Assembly: GCA_013368375.1 (NCBI GenBank)
Contig: JAACJP010000014.1
Span: forward strand, 558,001 to 622,000
Reading direction: 5' to 3'
DNA from: Tricholomella constricta
Taxonomy: Eukaryota > Basidiomycota > Agaricomycetes > Agaricales > Lyophyllaceae
DNA: 64,000 nucleotides
The position numbers and the translations under genes are program-made. Of the stretch, positions 23,336 through 32,978 are shown in pieces. The first letter of the stretch is position 1. Every line of letters starts with the position of its first letter. The notes under the pieces were generated by a model. It was not told the DNA's origin and made no database searches. It saw nothing but the letters and a program-made list of their open reading frames with translations.

Positions 23336-23532
23336 TAGTCAAAATATGGATGTACATCAATCATACTTATAATTCAAACTCTAACATAAGCACTTCAGTA
23401 CCGCGCGAGTACTACCTCCTGCTGAGTAGCTGGACATTAGCCGGTGTATCATCCTTGCTCTCGGTCAACCCATAACATGGCACTAGTGGATCCAATCATA
23501 GAATCAACAACCTCAACGGGTCAACGCCTCGT

Positions 23533-23705
23533 TGGAGTGGTGTAATCTAACAGTAGCACCGAGGAATGACTTGGATTATCGATGATGATTCTGATGTGTT
23601 TACTTGCTACGTCTGTGTCCACCCGGAAGCTCCAGCCAAACAACGCCAAACATCGGTCATGTCTCCTGATCTCCTAAGTTGGGAGCATCGCAAGGCGATA
23701 CTCCA
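23533..23705 (-). repeat. 3' LTR of the Ty3/gypsy element
   Basis: 173 bp, identical base for base to 29607-29779. The ends are TGGAG/CTCCA inverted. A run of purines on the minus strand (complement of 23707-23722, GGGGGGGGGG-type) abuts it as the polypurine tract. Confidence 0.95.
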
Positions 23706-23747
23706 TGTGCCCCCCCCCCGCGTGGCGACGTCCTCGTCGCCCACGCC

Positions 23748-26700
23748 CTAATCCCCCACCCCTACGTCTCCTTCCTGATCTTCGTCTGCCTCTCCTCCAC
23801 TTTCGCTTGTGCTCCTTTCATCGCTTATCTGCTCGGCCTCCTCCTTCGCTCTCGCTTCTTCCTCCTCACGGCATCTCTCCTCCACTCTGTCCTGCTCTTC
23901 CGCTAGCTTCGTTCCTTCTCTGGGCAGGAAACGTCGTAGTCTGCGGGCGCTGAACTCGCCTGATATTTCGGTGCCGGTCACTGTTTCCAATGTGTACGAG
24001 TTGAGCCGTCGCGCTACGATTCGGTGTGGTGGGGACCACTTCGGCAGAAGTTTACGCTCCGTTTTGAAGGTGTAGTCCAGGTCGCTGCGGTATATTTGAA
24101 CTAGTTGGCCTTTAGAAAATATGACTTCGCCCGGTTTTCGTTCGAGGACGCCTTTGTCGAACTGAGATTTCCTTTTGACCGCGTGAGCGACCGCCTGCGC
24201 ATAGCCGTCCAGTCTCTGCTGCTCCACGTAAGCCATTTGGGTTGCGATCTCCTCGGTTGTGACTGGTAATGTGCTTTGTTGGATGTTCGTCGGCTTGGTG
24301 TTGACCACCAGTCCTAACATGAGCTCTTTCGGCGAGAACTTCAGCGCCGGCAGTATACGCCAGTTTAGAATGCGGATTGCCTCATCGAAGTGCGCGGGCC
24401 ATGTCGCCGGCAGGTTTTCCCATCCCATTGCCTCGTACTCGTCTTCGCCTAGGTTCGGCGAGCAGAGTCTCTTCAGTACATGTAGTAGGATCTTGTTGGT
24501 GCCTTCGACGAGTCCGTTAACCCACGGCGAGTATGCTGCCACAACGTGGGTCCTCGTGCCCCATTTCTCGCAGTAGTCTCGCACGGCCTTGTTATTGAAA
24601 TGTGGTCCTCCGTCCGTCATGAGTACCTCCGGCGGCGCGAAGTCGTGGAAAATCTTCGACAGACTGTCTTCGGTTGTTTTCCCGCTCCCCGCCGTCTTGT
24701 ACTTGAAGCCCCATACGTGCTGTGAGTACGTATCGAGGTACAGGCCCACTGTGGTAAACCCGCCCTTCCCTTTCGGCATCGCCAGGTAGTCTGCGACCAT
24801 GAGCTCCCATGGATGGCGTCGCGTGATTGGGTCGAGCAGTGCGTGTAGATGCGTGCCGCCGAAGTTTTTGCAGTGTCCACAGTCCTTGATTCCTTCGACG
24901 ATGGCGCCGTCGAGTCCAGGTGTCCAGATCCGGTCCATGAGTGCCTTCTTGACGGCGTCTCTCTGCCAGTGCCCATTCTTCGTGTGCTCCTCTCTCGCCA
25001 AGTCCACCGCTTCTTCCCTGGATACGCACTCTACCCGCGCCCTTCCCCTCTCCCGGTGCCCTGCTGCAACCCTCCACAGCCGCCCTTCGTCGATCATGTA
25101 CTCCGACGCTCGGTGTTTCGCTTTGCTCCGCTTCTGTAGGCTGTCGCCGTAGTCCAGTTCTAGGAGCGAGTCTATCACCTGTAGTAACATGGGCACTTTC
25201 TGAAACCGCTCCCGTAGCTCGTTTGTCCCTTGTGGTAGATCGGCCGTGTTGTCCACCCGAAATATGTCGTGGGTCAGTCCCGTGGCTGCCTCCCAGTCCT
25301 CCGAGACTGTCCACTCGCTACCGTCTCCCTCCACTTTGTTTGTGCCTTCGCTTGCTCTGCTGAGTCCGTCGGCTACCACGTTGATTCGCCCCGGGACATG
25401 TCGCACGTCGACTATTTGGTGGCTAAGTATGCCGTCTCGCCACCTGGCGTGTGTCGCACTCAGCTTGTCATTCATTAGATGGTCGCGGAGAGCTTGGCAG
25501 TCTGTTTCAACTATCACCGGGAAGCCCCATATTGTGTCCGAGAATTTGTCCAGTGCGAATTTCAGCGCTGCGAATTCCAGGAGGAATGGTTTGTATTTCT
25601 CTTCTGACGGGGAGGTGCGTTTTGAGGCGAACGCCAGCGGGTGTAATCTGATGACGCTTTTCCCGCTCGGTAGTACTGTTGTGAATTTTTGCGCCAGCAC
25701 CGCGCCGAACGCATCTTTCGATCCGTCCGTGGTGACGATGAACGGGGACCCGTCCCACTTTGGGCCCCGCAGTACTGGTTCTGACGTCATGATCGCCTTG
25801 AGCTTGAGGAAGGCCTCTGTGTGCTCGGCCTTCCAGTGGTCCTGTAGCATGTGGTTCGACATGACTCGTCGGTACACCGTCTTAGAGTATTTTTCCGGGA
25901 GTTCGACACCTCGGATTAGGTCTCTCAATGGTCGCTCTAGCTTCGAGTAGTCCTTGATTAGGTCTCGGAACCATCCTGTCAGCCCCAGGAATGCTGACAG
26001 GTTGAGCGCGTCCTGAGGTGTCTTCCAGTCGACTATGGCCGTGAGCTTGGTGAGGTCCGGCTGCACGCCTTTCGGGCCTATCGATGCGCCGGCGAAGACC
26101 GCCTCTGACATGAACAGCAGTAGCTTACTTGCTGAGAGCGACAGGCCCCTTTCCCTGACGCGGTCGAATATTCGCCGTAACTTTGACATCATCTCCGTGA
26201 ACTTGTCAGCTGCGGCACCTCCGTCGTCCACGAACAACTCCATGACTTCATCAGCGAGCAGATCGTGTAGGTGTTGCGCGGTCATGTGTGCAAACGTTGA
26301 CGGCGCGCCTGTCAGGCCGAATGGCATGCGCTTGTACCAGAAATAGCCCCGTCCTTCCACATAGAACGCCGTGTACGGCCTGGACTCTGGTGCCATTGCG
26401 CATGCGTAGAAGCCCGCCGCGAAATCGAACGTTGAGACCCAGCGATGCCCGCTGAGCCGCTGCTGTTTCGCCCTTATATCGCCCTGTGGCATTGGCGCGA
26501 CCTGCGTGACTTTGTTGATCTGTGCGAAGTTCTGGCAGATCCTCCACTTTGGTTCGCTAGGGACCTTGTCATCGTCTGCAGTGGACGGTTCTGGTCTCGG
26601 TGGTAGGGTGAACGGCTCGTCCAAACCGTGCTGTACGCACTCGTCGTTGACTCTGTGTTGGAGCTCCTCTAAACTCAGGCCTGCTCCTTGGTGCGTTTTC

Positions 26701-28202
26701 TGGGCTAGCGTGGTGGGTGACACGCATTTCACCTGGCTTGGTTCACATTGCTCGATGATCCCTGCAGCCAGCATTGCGTCGATGCTCGTGTGGAGGTACT
26801 TTCTCTGCGGCGGCGTGTTCGGTTTCTGGTGGACCTTCCTGGAAAACACAGCGTCGCTCGCGATGTCTAGTCTGTGTACCGCACCTTCCACTTGCTTCAC
26901 CTCTCCTACGGACAGTGCGAAGATGTCTGCGTATTCGGCCACCAGCTCCCGTACGCGTGCTCTCTCCTCTTCTGACATGTCGGTGCCTATCTTCACCTGC
27001 CGTAGCACTTCCTCTACCCTTTGCGGCTTAAAAGGCTCCGTGAGCCTCGTGAAGAGGTTTGCGTCCTGTTTCAGCGCGTCGGTGGGTATCTCCGCTGCTC
27101 CGTCCTCTACCGGCTCCGCTGCCTCGTCCAATACGATGTGGATTTGCTCCTGCTCCGTATTTTGTCTGGGGTGTTGGGTTTTCGCCGGCGCGTCTTCGTC
27201 TTCTACCTCCTCGATGTACGGTCTGCGCGTGTGTGCTGGTTTCTGTGTCTTGGCGGGTAGCTCTCCGTCCGATGGGGTGGGATTGGTCACTTCTGTACCG
27301 GGGAACGCTTCGTCCTGTTTTCCTTCGGTGTCATTGAGTTCCTGTACTTGTGTGGTTGACTCTTCGGGCGTTGCTGTGCTGAACTGGTTGTGGAGTGTTC
27401 GTTCTGCGCCTTGGACTTGTATCCGAACTGTGTCGGCGACGTAGTCCTGAACGGCCCCGAATGTTGTCATCAACCTCTTTCCCAGCAAGAAATCCCATCC
27501 GCCCCCACTCTCGAACACCTCGAACTCTGCTTCCACTCTTATGCCTTCCAGCTCCACTGTGCCTTCCCAGCGTCCTATTGGGGTCACGATGCTTCCGTTC
27601 GCGACTCGGAGTTTACGGTTGGATGGTTTCAGCGGTGTCAGTCTGTGTTTGATGGCATCATATGTGGTCGTCGACATGGCTTCGACCATCGCGCCGTTGT
27701 CAAAGTTGCTCCGTACTCTGACTATCTCCCCCTTTGGACCGTGTAGCTTCAGCTGGTGGTAGAACGGTTTTACGTCGTCTCGTGGCTTTGTTTCGGGCTC
27801 AGTTTGAACGTCATACAGATCAACGCATTGCATGTTGTTCGGAAATACAGGAGGCTCGTATACTTGCTCGTTACAGTCCACAGGAACTAACGGTGAGTCC
27901 TCGCACGATGCCTGCGCACGTACGAGGACTTCTTCTTCTTCCGCCTGGTTGGGGGTCGTCCGCTCGGCCTCTAGTCGGACGACCCCTGCCCTTTTCCCGC
28001 GTCTCGCTGTTGTTCGAAGAGTTCTGCGTAAATTTGTGCCCGCACCTCTGCCTCGAGATGCTGGCGGAGCTCCTCTGCGACTCGCGCTCTGTATTCTGCC
28101 TCTGGTATGAAGGAGCTTTCCCCTCCCCCCACGAAGTTGACCGCGGTGGCGGCTGTCCCTCTCGACAGAGCGTTCTTGATCGAGTTGGCCTTCCTCCGCC
28201 AT
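23748..28202 (-). CDS. Pol polyprotein (protease, RT, RNase H, integrase) of the Ty3/gypsy element
   Basis: Open frame of 1484 codons without interruption. The protease region has NFDNGAMVEAMS, where the usual Asp-Ser/Thr-Gly is Asp-Asn-Gly. RT has MPFGLTGAPSTFAH and the FVDDG catalytic box. RNase H starts IVTTDGSKDAFGAVLAQ. The integrase has GHWQRDAV and CGHCKN, and the catalytic triad in VADYLAMP, MTDGGPHFNN and LVEGTNK. No chromodomain is visible at the C-terminus. The frame lies -1 to gag and overlaps it by 232 nt, so it is probably made as a Gag-Pol fusion by ribosomal frameshifting rather than from the ATG at 28202. Confidence 0.92.
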   Translation of the reverse strand: MAEEGQLDQERSVERDSRHRGQLRGGRGKLLHTRGRIQSASRRGAPPASRGRGAGTNLRRTLRTTARRGKRAGVVRLEAERTTPNQAEEEEVLVRAQASCEDSPLVPVDCNEQVYEPPVFPNNMQCVDLYDVQTEPETKPRDDVKPFYHQLKLHGPKGEIVRVRSNFDNGAMVEAMSTTTYDAIKHRLTPLKPSNRKLRVANGSIVTPIGRWEGTVELEGIRVEAEFEVFESGGGWDFLLGKRLMTTFGAVQDYVADTVRIQVQGAERTLHNQFSTATPEESTTQVQELNDTEGKQDEAFPGTEVTNPTPSDGELPAKTQKPAHTRRPYIEEVEDEDAPAKTQHPRQNTEQEQIHIVLDEAAEPVEDGAAEIPTDALKQDANLFTRLTEPFKPQRVEEVLRQVKIGTDMSEEERARVRELVAEYADIFALSVGEVKQVEGAVHRLDIASDAVFSRKVHQKPNTPPQRKYLHTSIDAMLAAGIIEQCEPSQVKCVSPTTLAQKTHQGAGLSLEELQHRVNDECVQHGLDEPFTLPPRPEPSTADDDKVPSEPKWRICQNFAQINKVTQVAPMPQGDIRAKQQRLSGHRWVSTFDFAAGFYACAMAPESRPYTAFYVEGRGYFWYKRMPFGLTGAPSTFAHMTAQHLHDLLADEVMELFVDDGGAAADKFTEMMSKLRRIFDRVRERGLSLSASKLLLFMSEAVFAGASIGPKGVQPDLTKLTAIVDWKTPQDALNLSAFLGLTGWFRDLIKDYSKLERPLRDLIRGVELPEKYSKTVYRRVMSNHMLQDHWKAEHTEAFLKLKAIMTSEPVLRGPKWDGSPFIVTTDGSKDAFGAVLAQKFTTVLPSGKSVIRLHPLAFASKRTSPSEEKYKPFLLEFAALKFALDKFSDTIWGFPVIVETDCQALRDHLMNDKLSATHARWRDGILSHQIVDVRHVPGRINVVADGLSRASEGTNKVEGDGSEWTVSEDWEAATGLTHDIFRVDNTADLPQGTNELRERFQKVPMLLQVIDSLLELDYGDSLQKRSKAKHRASEYMIDEGRLWRVAAGHRERGRARVECVSREEAVDLAREEHTKNGHWQRDAVKKALMDRIWTPGLDGAIVEGIKDCGHCKNFGGTHLHALLDPITRRHPWELMVADYLAMPKGKGGFTTVGLYLDTYSQHVWGFKYKTAGSGKTTEDSLSKIFHDFAPPEVLMTDGGPHFNNKAVRDYCEKWGTRTHVVAAYSPWVNGLVEGTNKILLHVLKRLCSPNLGEDEYEAMGWENLPATWPAHFDEAIRILNWRILPALKFSPKELMLGLVVNTKPTNIQQSTLPVTTEEIATQMAYVEQQRLDGYAQAVAHAVKRKSQFDKGVLERKPGEVIFSKGQLVQIYRSDLDYTFKTERKLLPKWSPPHRIVARRLNSYTLETVTGTEISGEFSARRLRRFLPREGTKLAEEQDRVEERCREEEEARAKEEAEQISDERSTSESGGEADEDQEGDVGVGD

Positions 28203-29229
28203 TTAATCTCGACCTCCGGCAGCTTCGTGGTCGATGTGCATGCGCCGGACGAATGCCCCATATGTCCGCAGTCGTTGCATTCGCCGCTGCCTAGTGAGCA
28301 TGTTCCGGGTCGCAGGGGGTACGGCCGGTCCTCTGTTGCTGCATTTCTCCCGGGAAACGTGGCGTGCCATGCTGTGATCTGGCCTTGGTATATGACCCGA
28401 TTGGCCGGAGTGTCTGGCGCCGGCGCTGGGAGCTGTCGTATGATCTCCCACTTCGCGGCGTCGGACCGTCCTTGCGGTGTAGCGCCTGGTGCTGTCGGCT
28501 GGTGTACTGGGGGTTGATGGTTCTCGGGGCAGTGTATGGCAGAGTTGGTATTTGCGGCCCCAGTCCCATTTGGCCGAATTTCGCGATGAGCGACTGCATG
28601 GGTGGGCGCTGGCGTAGCGTCTTGAGCTCCTTCAGGTCTGCTTCCATCTTCCTGTTCTTCTCCCCCTCCTCCTTCTTTTCCTTCAGCTCCACTACCTCCA
28701 CGCTCCTCACTGCTTGGCAGAGTGTCGCCCATGTGTTGTTCGAACGCGGCACTAGAGCTTTGAGCGACGGCGCCATTCCGTCCCGGGTTGTCTGGACCAG
28801 TAGGTTGTTGTCGTCCGGGATTGCCTTCGCTAATCGCTCTACTTTGTCGGCCCACGCTACGTGTGTCCACACCTCCGTGCCGTTCACCTTCACTTTTGTC
28901 CCCAGCGCCGCCTCCTCGATCTTCGCCTCTGCTAGTTCCGTTTGCTTCTCCTCCTGTGTTTTTCGCACCGCTGTCTTTGCCGGCCATCGTAACCTGAATG
29001 CTGCGCGCAGGGCTGTCCAGGAGACGGTGCTGGTGGGTGGGAGCGCCTCGTACCACTCTTCCGCTGGGCCTCCGCCCCGCAGGCTCAGGCCGAACCACTC
29101 AATTTTCTCTGCGTCCGTCCAGTTCTTCTGCATGTACGTCCTCTCTATCGCTTTCAAAAAGTCCTTCGGTGACTCCTTTTCGTCGTCGTCTCCCCCGTTA
29201 AACTGCCTCTCTGCGTCTGATTCTACCAT
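27971..29229 (-). CDS. Gag protein of the Ty3/gypsy element, with one frame break
   Basis: The first part starts at the ATG at 29229 and holds the capsid-like region (DFLKAIERTYMQKNW, then WTALRAAFRLRWP). Near the C5 run at 28509-28513 the coding sense moves to the -1 frame. There follows a CX2CX4HX4C zinc knuckle (CNDCGHMGHSSGAC) and a helical C-terminus to TAG at 27971. The break looks like loss or gain of a C in the homopolymer; a short intron is less likely. If it is real, the copy cannot make full Gag. Confidence 0.75.
27992..27998 (-). promoter_or_regulatory. Candidate -1 ribosomal frameshift site
   Basis: On the coding strand the heptamer G_GGA_AAA stands in the gag frame, 18 nt before the gag stop codon. 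Slipping back one base here enters the pol frame at KRAGVVRLEAE. The heptamer fits the X_XXY_YYZ rule for -1 slippage. A downstream stimulatory structure was not assessed. Confidence 0.6.
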
Positions 29230-29586
29230 GGTGTCCTGTTGTGTGTTCGGTGTTGCTGGCAAGGGTGATATGTTCTGTGGTGTGGAGGGTGGTGCTGTGG
29301 GGTACACGGGTGTGTGCGGTCTGGGTACGGGGTCTCTGAAGCCGAAGAGGTCGTGCGTGAGTGATGCCGGTGACGATGACAGGCTGGATAGGTTGGACAG
29401 TGTGGGTAGTGAGGATAACGGGGATGGTCCGAAGGACTGCTCTACGGTGTGTGTCTGTGCTGGTGCCGCTTTCGATAAGAAGCGGCCCTTCTCGTCTCTG
29501 ACGGGTAGCAGTTTCGGGGCCAGTTTCGCAGATGTGCACTTGGCACGGGAACAGGGTACGCAGGGTAGTGACCAGATTAAGTTCGG

Positions 29587-29604
29587 GTCGCGCTGTCGTC
29601 ACCA
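29587..29604 (-). other. Primer-binding site candidate
   Basis: Directly inside the 5' LTR (after TC). The plus strand here ends in GTCGTCACCA, so the minus strand starts TGGTGACGAC, complementary to a tRNA 3' end with CCA. The tRNA species was not identified. Confidence 0.55.
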
Positions 29605-29606
29605 GA

Positions 29607-29779
29607 TGGAGTGGTGTAATCTAACAGTAGCACCGAGGAATGACTTGGATTATCGATGATGATTCTGATGTGTTTACTTGCTACGTCTGTGTCCACCCGG
29701 AAGCTCCAGCCAAACAACGCCAAACATCGGTCATGTCTCCTGATCTCCTAAGTTGGGAGCATCGCAAGGCGATACTCCA
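29607..29779 (-). repeat. 5' LTR of the Ty3/gypsy element
   Basis: Identical to the other LTR over 173 bp. It would carry the element promoter for leftward transcription. Confidence 0.95.
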
Positions 29780-29843
29780 TCGTGTTAGCAGTCAATGGTT
29801 GGTAGTTATAGACAAGTCCCAAGGCGTCCGTCCAAAGATGGTA

Positions 29844-31616
29844 TTATACTACCCATCTGAAGAACGGAAGAGCCAGAGGGGCAGCAACGAAGTACGCCGC
29901 CACCAAAACCCCCAGGAACATCAACCACCATGACACATCCAACCCAAACCGCGCCGACACCTCATCCATGCCCACAGCCTGCACCAACGCCTCCTCAATC
30001 CCCCCCGCCATCGCCTCCATACCAAACAACTCCCGCGCACGTGCCTTTGCCCTCCCGGACAGCGCACCGCGCTCAGCGTCGTCCAGCGCCACAATCTCGT
30101 GCAGCGCATCAGCCCACACGTCCGGATCGGGCGGCCTGAGCCAGCCTGTCCTCGCTTCTGGTGCCGGGCCTGGGCCGTCGAGGACGCTCTCCGTGGGTCC
30201 GCCGGTGTCACAGGCCAGCACGGGGACACCGCACACCATGGCTTCCACTGGGCCGATCCCGAAGTGCTCGTTAGCGGGCGTGTAGAGGAGGGCGAGGGTG
30301 GAGGGGCTGGAAAGGAGGGCCGTGCGCTGGGAGGTTGTGAAGTTTAGCAGGAAGAGGACGTCTGGGTTGTGTCTTGTCATTGCGTTGAGAGGAGGGATTT
30401 CGACCGGTGCTTTGGTGGACGATGGCGTGATGACGTTGTAGGTCAGGGAATAGGATTTTGCGAGGTCGATTAGGGAGTCGAGCGTTAGCTTGTTGTCCTC
30501 GAGACGTGGATCATAGCCCCCTAGGGATCAGATGTATTTAAACAAGATGTTCAATAGAATTTAGGTGCGGGCTTACTTACCTGCGAGGACTAGTCGCAGC
30601 TTAGAGAGCGCGGGAGATGTTAGCTTTGGTTTTAGGATCGCAAAAGCTCTTATAGCAAGTGCTGCATCCTTTTTCTGTTCAAAACGATTGAGTGAAATCA
30701 ACGTGGGATTGTCTCTAGGATTAAACACATCAGAGTGAATTAAAAAACATGAAATTGCGTGACGTACGAAGTAACTGCAACATTATCAGGGTGACTGTCG
30801 TCCACCGTTGCCTCGTACGCCGATATATTGATCCCGGGGTACACGACGCGCAGCGTCTGTCTAATAGATTTAAAATACGCCTTGGAAACACTTGCCGTGA
30901 ACTTGGAGTTTGCAAGAATAACATCTGCTTGTCCTGTGGGAACCGTGAGACGTGTCACCAACAACCCCACGGCGCGCCTCGCCTCCACGTACGCGTCGTT
31001 GTTTCTTCCAACCAGTCCATAGGGTACCGGTACACCCGCTTCAACAGACTCGTCTGCCTTCTCACCACCGCGCCCTCCACGAACGCCCCATGTGCCAGCA
31101 GCTTGTCGGGAAAGTGGCAGTAGAAGACAACACGCGTTTTACCTAGCGTCCGAAGGAAGGGAATGCAGGTTGACAGCTGATCTACAAAGTAGATATCGTA
31201 TTCCGGCGCAGATGGTCGCAATAAGTGTGCGGTGAGATGGAGCTGCCGTGCGTGTGCGAAGAATATGTGGAGTTTGCCCTTGAGCGAGCGAGGGAAGGGT
31301 GGGATGACGTGGTGTACTCGAAGACTTCCTGTCAATTGAAAAGCTTAGGATTTCCCACTGAGTAAGTAGCAAGGGAGGTTGTATACCATCTTTCGTTTCC
31401 TCGAAGCAGTGATTGGGGTCGTGGTGGGATGTGTAGATGTCCACTGAATGACCACGCGCTTGAAGGCCGAGTGCGGCGTCGACAACCAGACGCTCCGCGC
31501 CACCTGATGGGCAATGCTACCGTTGAGCGTAAAGAAGCTAAGACAACGTGGCTGGGCTAAGCACCGATTCCTAGGTCTGGATGAATGAACGCAACTCTCA
31601 ATGGTCGAGGCGACAT
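29844..31616 (-). CDS. ALG2: Alpha-1,3/1,6-mannosyltransferase Alg2
   Basis: Six exons (31616-31565, 31503-31387, 31328-30993, 30933-30768, 30714-30581, 30520-29844) close to 493 aa. The N-terminus has [20 protein letters not shown], the sugar-acceptor side of GT4 enzymes. The middle has QLSTCIPFLR and VFYCHFPDKLLA. The C-terminal GT4 core has NPTLISLNRFE and the EX7E motif in NEHFGIGPVEAMVCG. A terminal hydrophobic segment (MFLGVLVAAYFVAAPLALP) anchors it to the ER. Alg2 adds the second and third mannose to the dolichol-linked N-glycan precursor on the cytosolic face. Its promoter region is shared with a tRNA gene 90 bp away. Confidence 0.95.
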
Positions 31617-31706
31617 GGACGTCGAGCCCGCACTTGGCCCGCACTCGAGGGAAGTGGCGTTTGGAAGACCTCGGTCAGGTACGATTGGGTTACCCATGTA
31701 TAACAA

Positions 31707-31796
31707 CCGACCTTAGCTCAGTTGGAAGAGCGCAAGACTGTAACGGATATCACGCCATATATCTTGATGTCGCCTGTTCGAGCCAGGCAGGTCGGA
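31707..31796 (+). tRNA. tRNA-Tyr (GTA) with a 17-nt intron
   Basis: The acceptor stem CCGACCT/AGGTCGG pairs fully. The D-stem is GCTC/GAGC, the anticodon stem CAAGA/TCTTG and the T-stem GCCTG/CAGGC with loop TTCGAGC. Anticodon GTA sits at 31740-31742. The intron 31744-31760 follows base 37, the canonical nuclear position. The discriminator is A. Splicing of this tRNA would need the Trl1 ligase encoded in the same window. Confidence 0.95.
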
Positions 31797-32252
31797 TATT
31801 CTTTTTGCTCGTTGCGCTGACAAACGGAAGATGGAACTTTCCAAGTTCATTCTGCACATCCACCAGGCATAGGCGCCGCCTTCCTTTTAGGATGTTCCGC
31901 CTACCAACTGCGAATACTGAGATAGTTCAATTTGTTAAGCTCGCAACGCTAGAGAGATTCGGTCACAGCCTGTCGTTGAGCGGATATCAGTTATTAAACA
32001 AGGTTTACTTGAGTAACTAGGTTAGAGGAGGACAGCTAATTAATTTGTCGAAGGAAGGCCGCCCAGGGGATCTTATGGAACGCAATGTGTGCAACACCCA
32101 CGGGTACAAGGAAAGGAGTTGTCTCTGCACAGATATCGTTTGTTCCCAAGACTCTTCGGATGTTCAGTAGACTCGGACACCATCATGTCCACCACTAATC
32201 AGATTGGATGTTCGCACCTACCCTAAATGATGGCCAAGCAGCCGAAGCAGTG
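31797..32252. other. Intergenic region
   Basis: Between the tRNA gene and the hAT-type MITE. No coding or RNA feature was recognised beyond likely pol III termination signals. Confidence 0.4.
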
Positions 32253-32923
32253 AGGACCCTCCCTTATGCTGACTAATGTTCCATTTTTATGCGACGAAAA
32301 ACGGCCTGAAATGTCGCTCACCCCCGATTTTTATGCGTACAAACTTGCCAAAAACTTGGGCAATCTCCGATTTTCATGAGCCGATTTGGGTCTGGTCGGT
32401 AGCAATGTATCTTTATTATGCGTACAGAATTAGCCCTGGGGGGAAGGCACCCGGTCCTTTAAATGGTAGGTTCTCTGCTGAATTTTTTTTTTGGGAGCCC
32501 AGATGAGACCAAACGGAGGGCATGGTGCACGCAACTGGTCAAACTGAACCTTGGATGCGATTGCTTCAAAGTTTGGCGGAACCAGTGACCTTTCTTCCTA
32601 TTCGGGTCGACTTGATGATGTCGAGACAATAGTGTTCAAAATTTCTCCACTTCTACTGCTTGCCTGGCTCCGTAACTGCATCATATACTCCTCAATGCCC
32701 CTTGTGTCTTGTATGCACTGTTATCTCTTCAATTACATGTCTTTTTGTCGTGATAAATACAATTCATCATTTTTGAGATGTCCGATGGGGCATGCGTACG
32801 AAAATGGGAAAAAAATCAACGTTCCGATTTTTATGCGTCGAAAATGGCCCAAAATCGTCCGACGAAAATGGGCAGAAACAGCCCAGAAATAATCGGACAT
32901 AGCTCTGCATAAGGGAGGGTCCT
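32253..32923. mobile_element. hAT-type MITE, 671 bp
   Basis: A perfect 17-bp terminal inverted repeat (AGGACCCTCCCTTATGC at 32253-32269, its complement at 32907-32923) is bounded by the 8-bp direct repeat AAGCAGTG (32245-32252 and 32924-32931). An 8-bp duplication with short inverted ends is the mark of the hAT superfamily. Subterminal repeats CGATTTTTATGCGT recur near both ends. No transposase ORF, so non-autonomous. It ends 55 bp before the ATG of the EZH2-like gene. Confidence 0.93.
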
Positions 32924-32978
32924 AAGCAGTGGTGGCAGGTGCCAGGCTCAACATAGATTTCACACCACCACCTGTTCT

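Larger units (their letters stand above)
23533..29779 (-). mobile_element. Ty3/gypsy LTR retrotransposon, complete, 6247 bp
   Basis: Identical 173-bp LTRs (TGGAG...CTCCA) bound the element, and TCGT flanks it on both sides (23529-23532 and 29780-29783), a 4-bp target duplication. Transcribed leftward: 5' LTR, primer site, gag with zinc knuckle, pol in the order protease, RT, RNase H, integrase, polypurine tract, 3' LTR. That order defines Ty3/gypsy. It lies between the converging 3' ends of ATG18 and ALG2, 60 bp past the ALG2 stop. LTR identity implies a recent insertion. Confidence 0.95.

Noticed and set aside
27971..29098. Separate gene overlapping gag in the -1 frame
   Set aside because: Only its 3' half is sensible (zinc knuckle onward); the 5' half is a frame shadow of gag, so it is the gag continuation after a frame break.
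28364..29659. 431-codon plus-strand ORF across the retrotransposon
   Set aside because: Antisense of gag running into the 5' LTR; no domain features, while gag has a zinc knuckle on the other strand.
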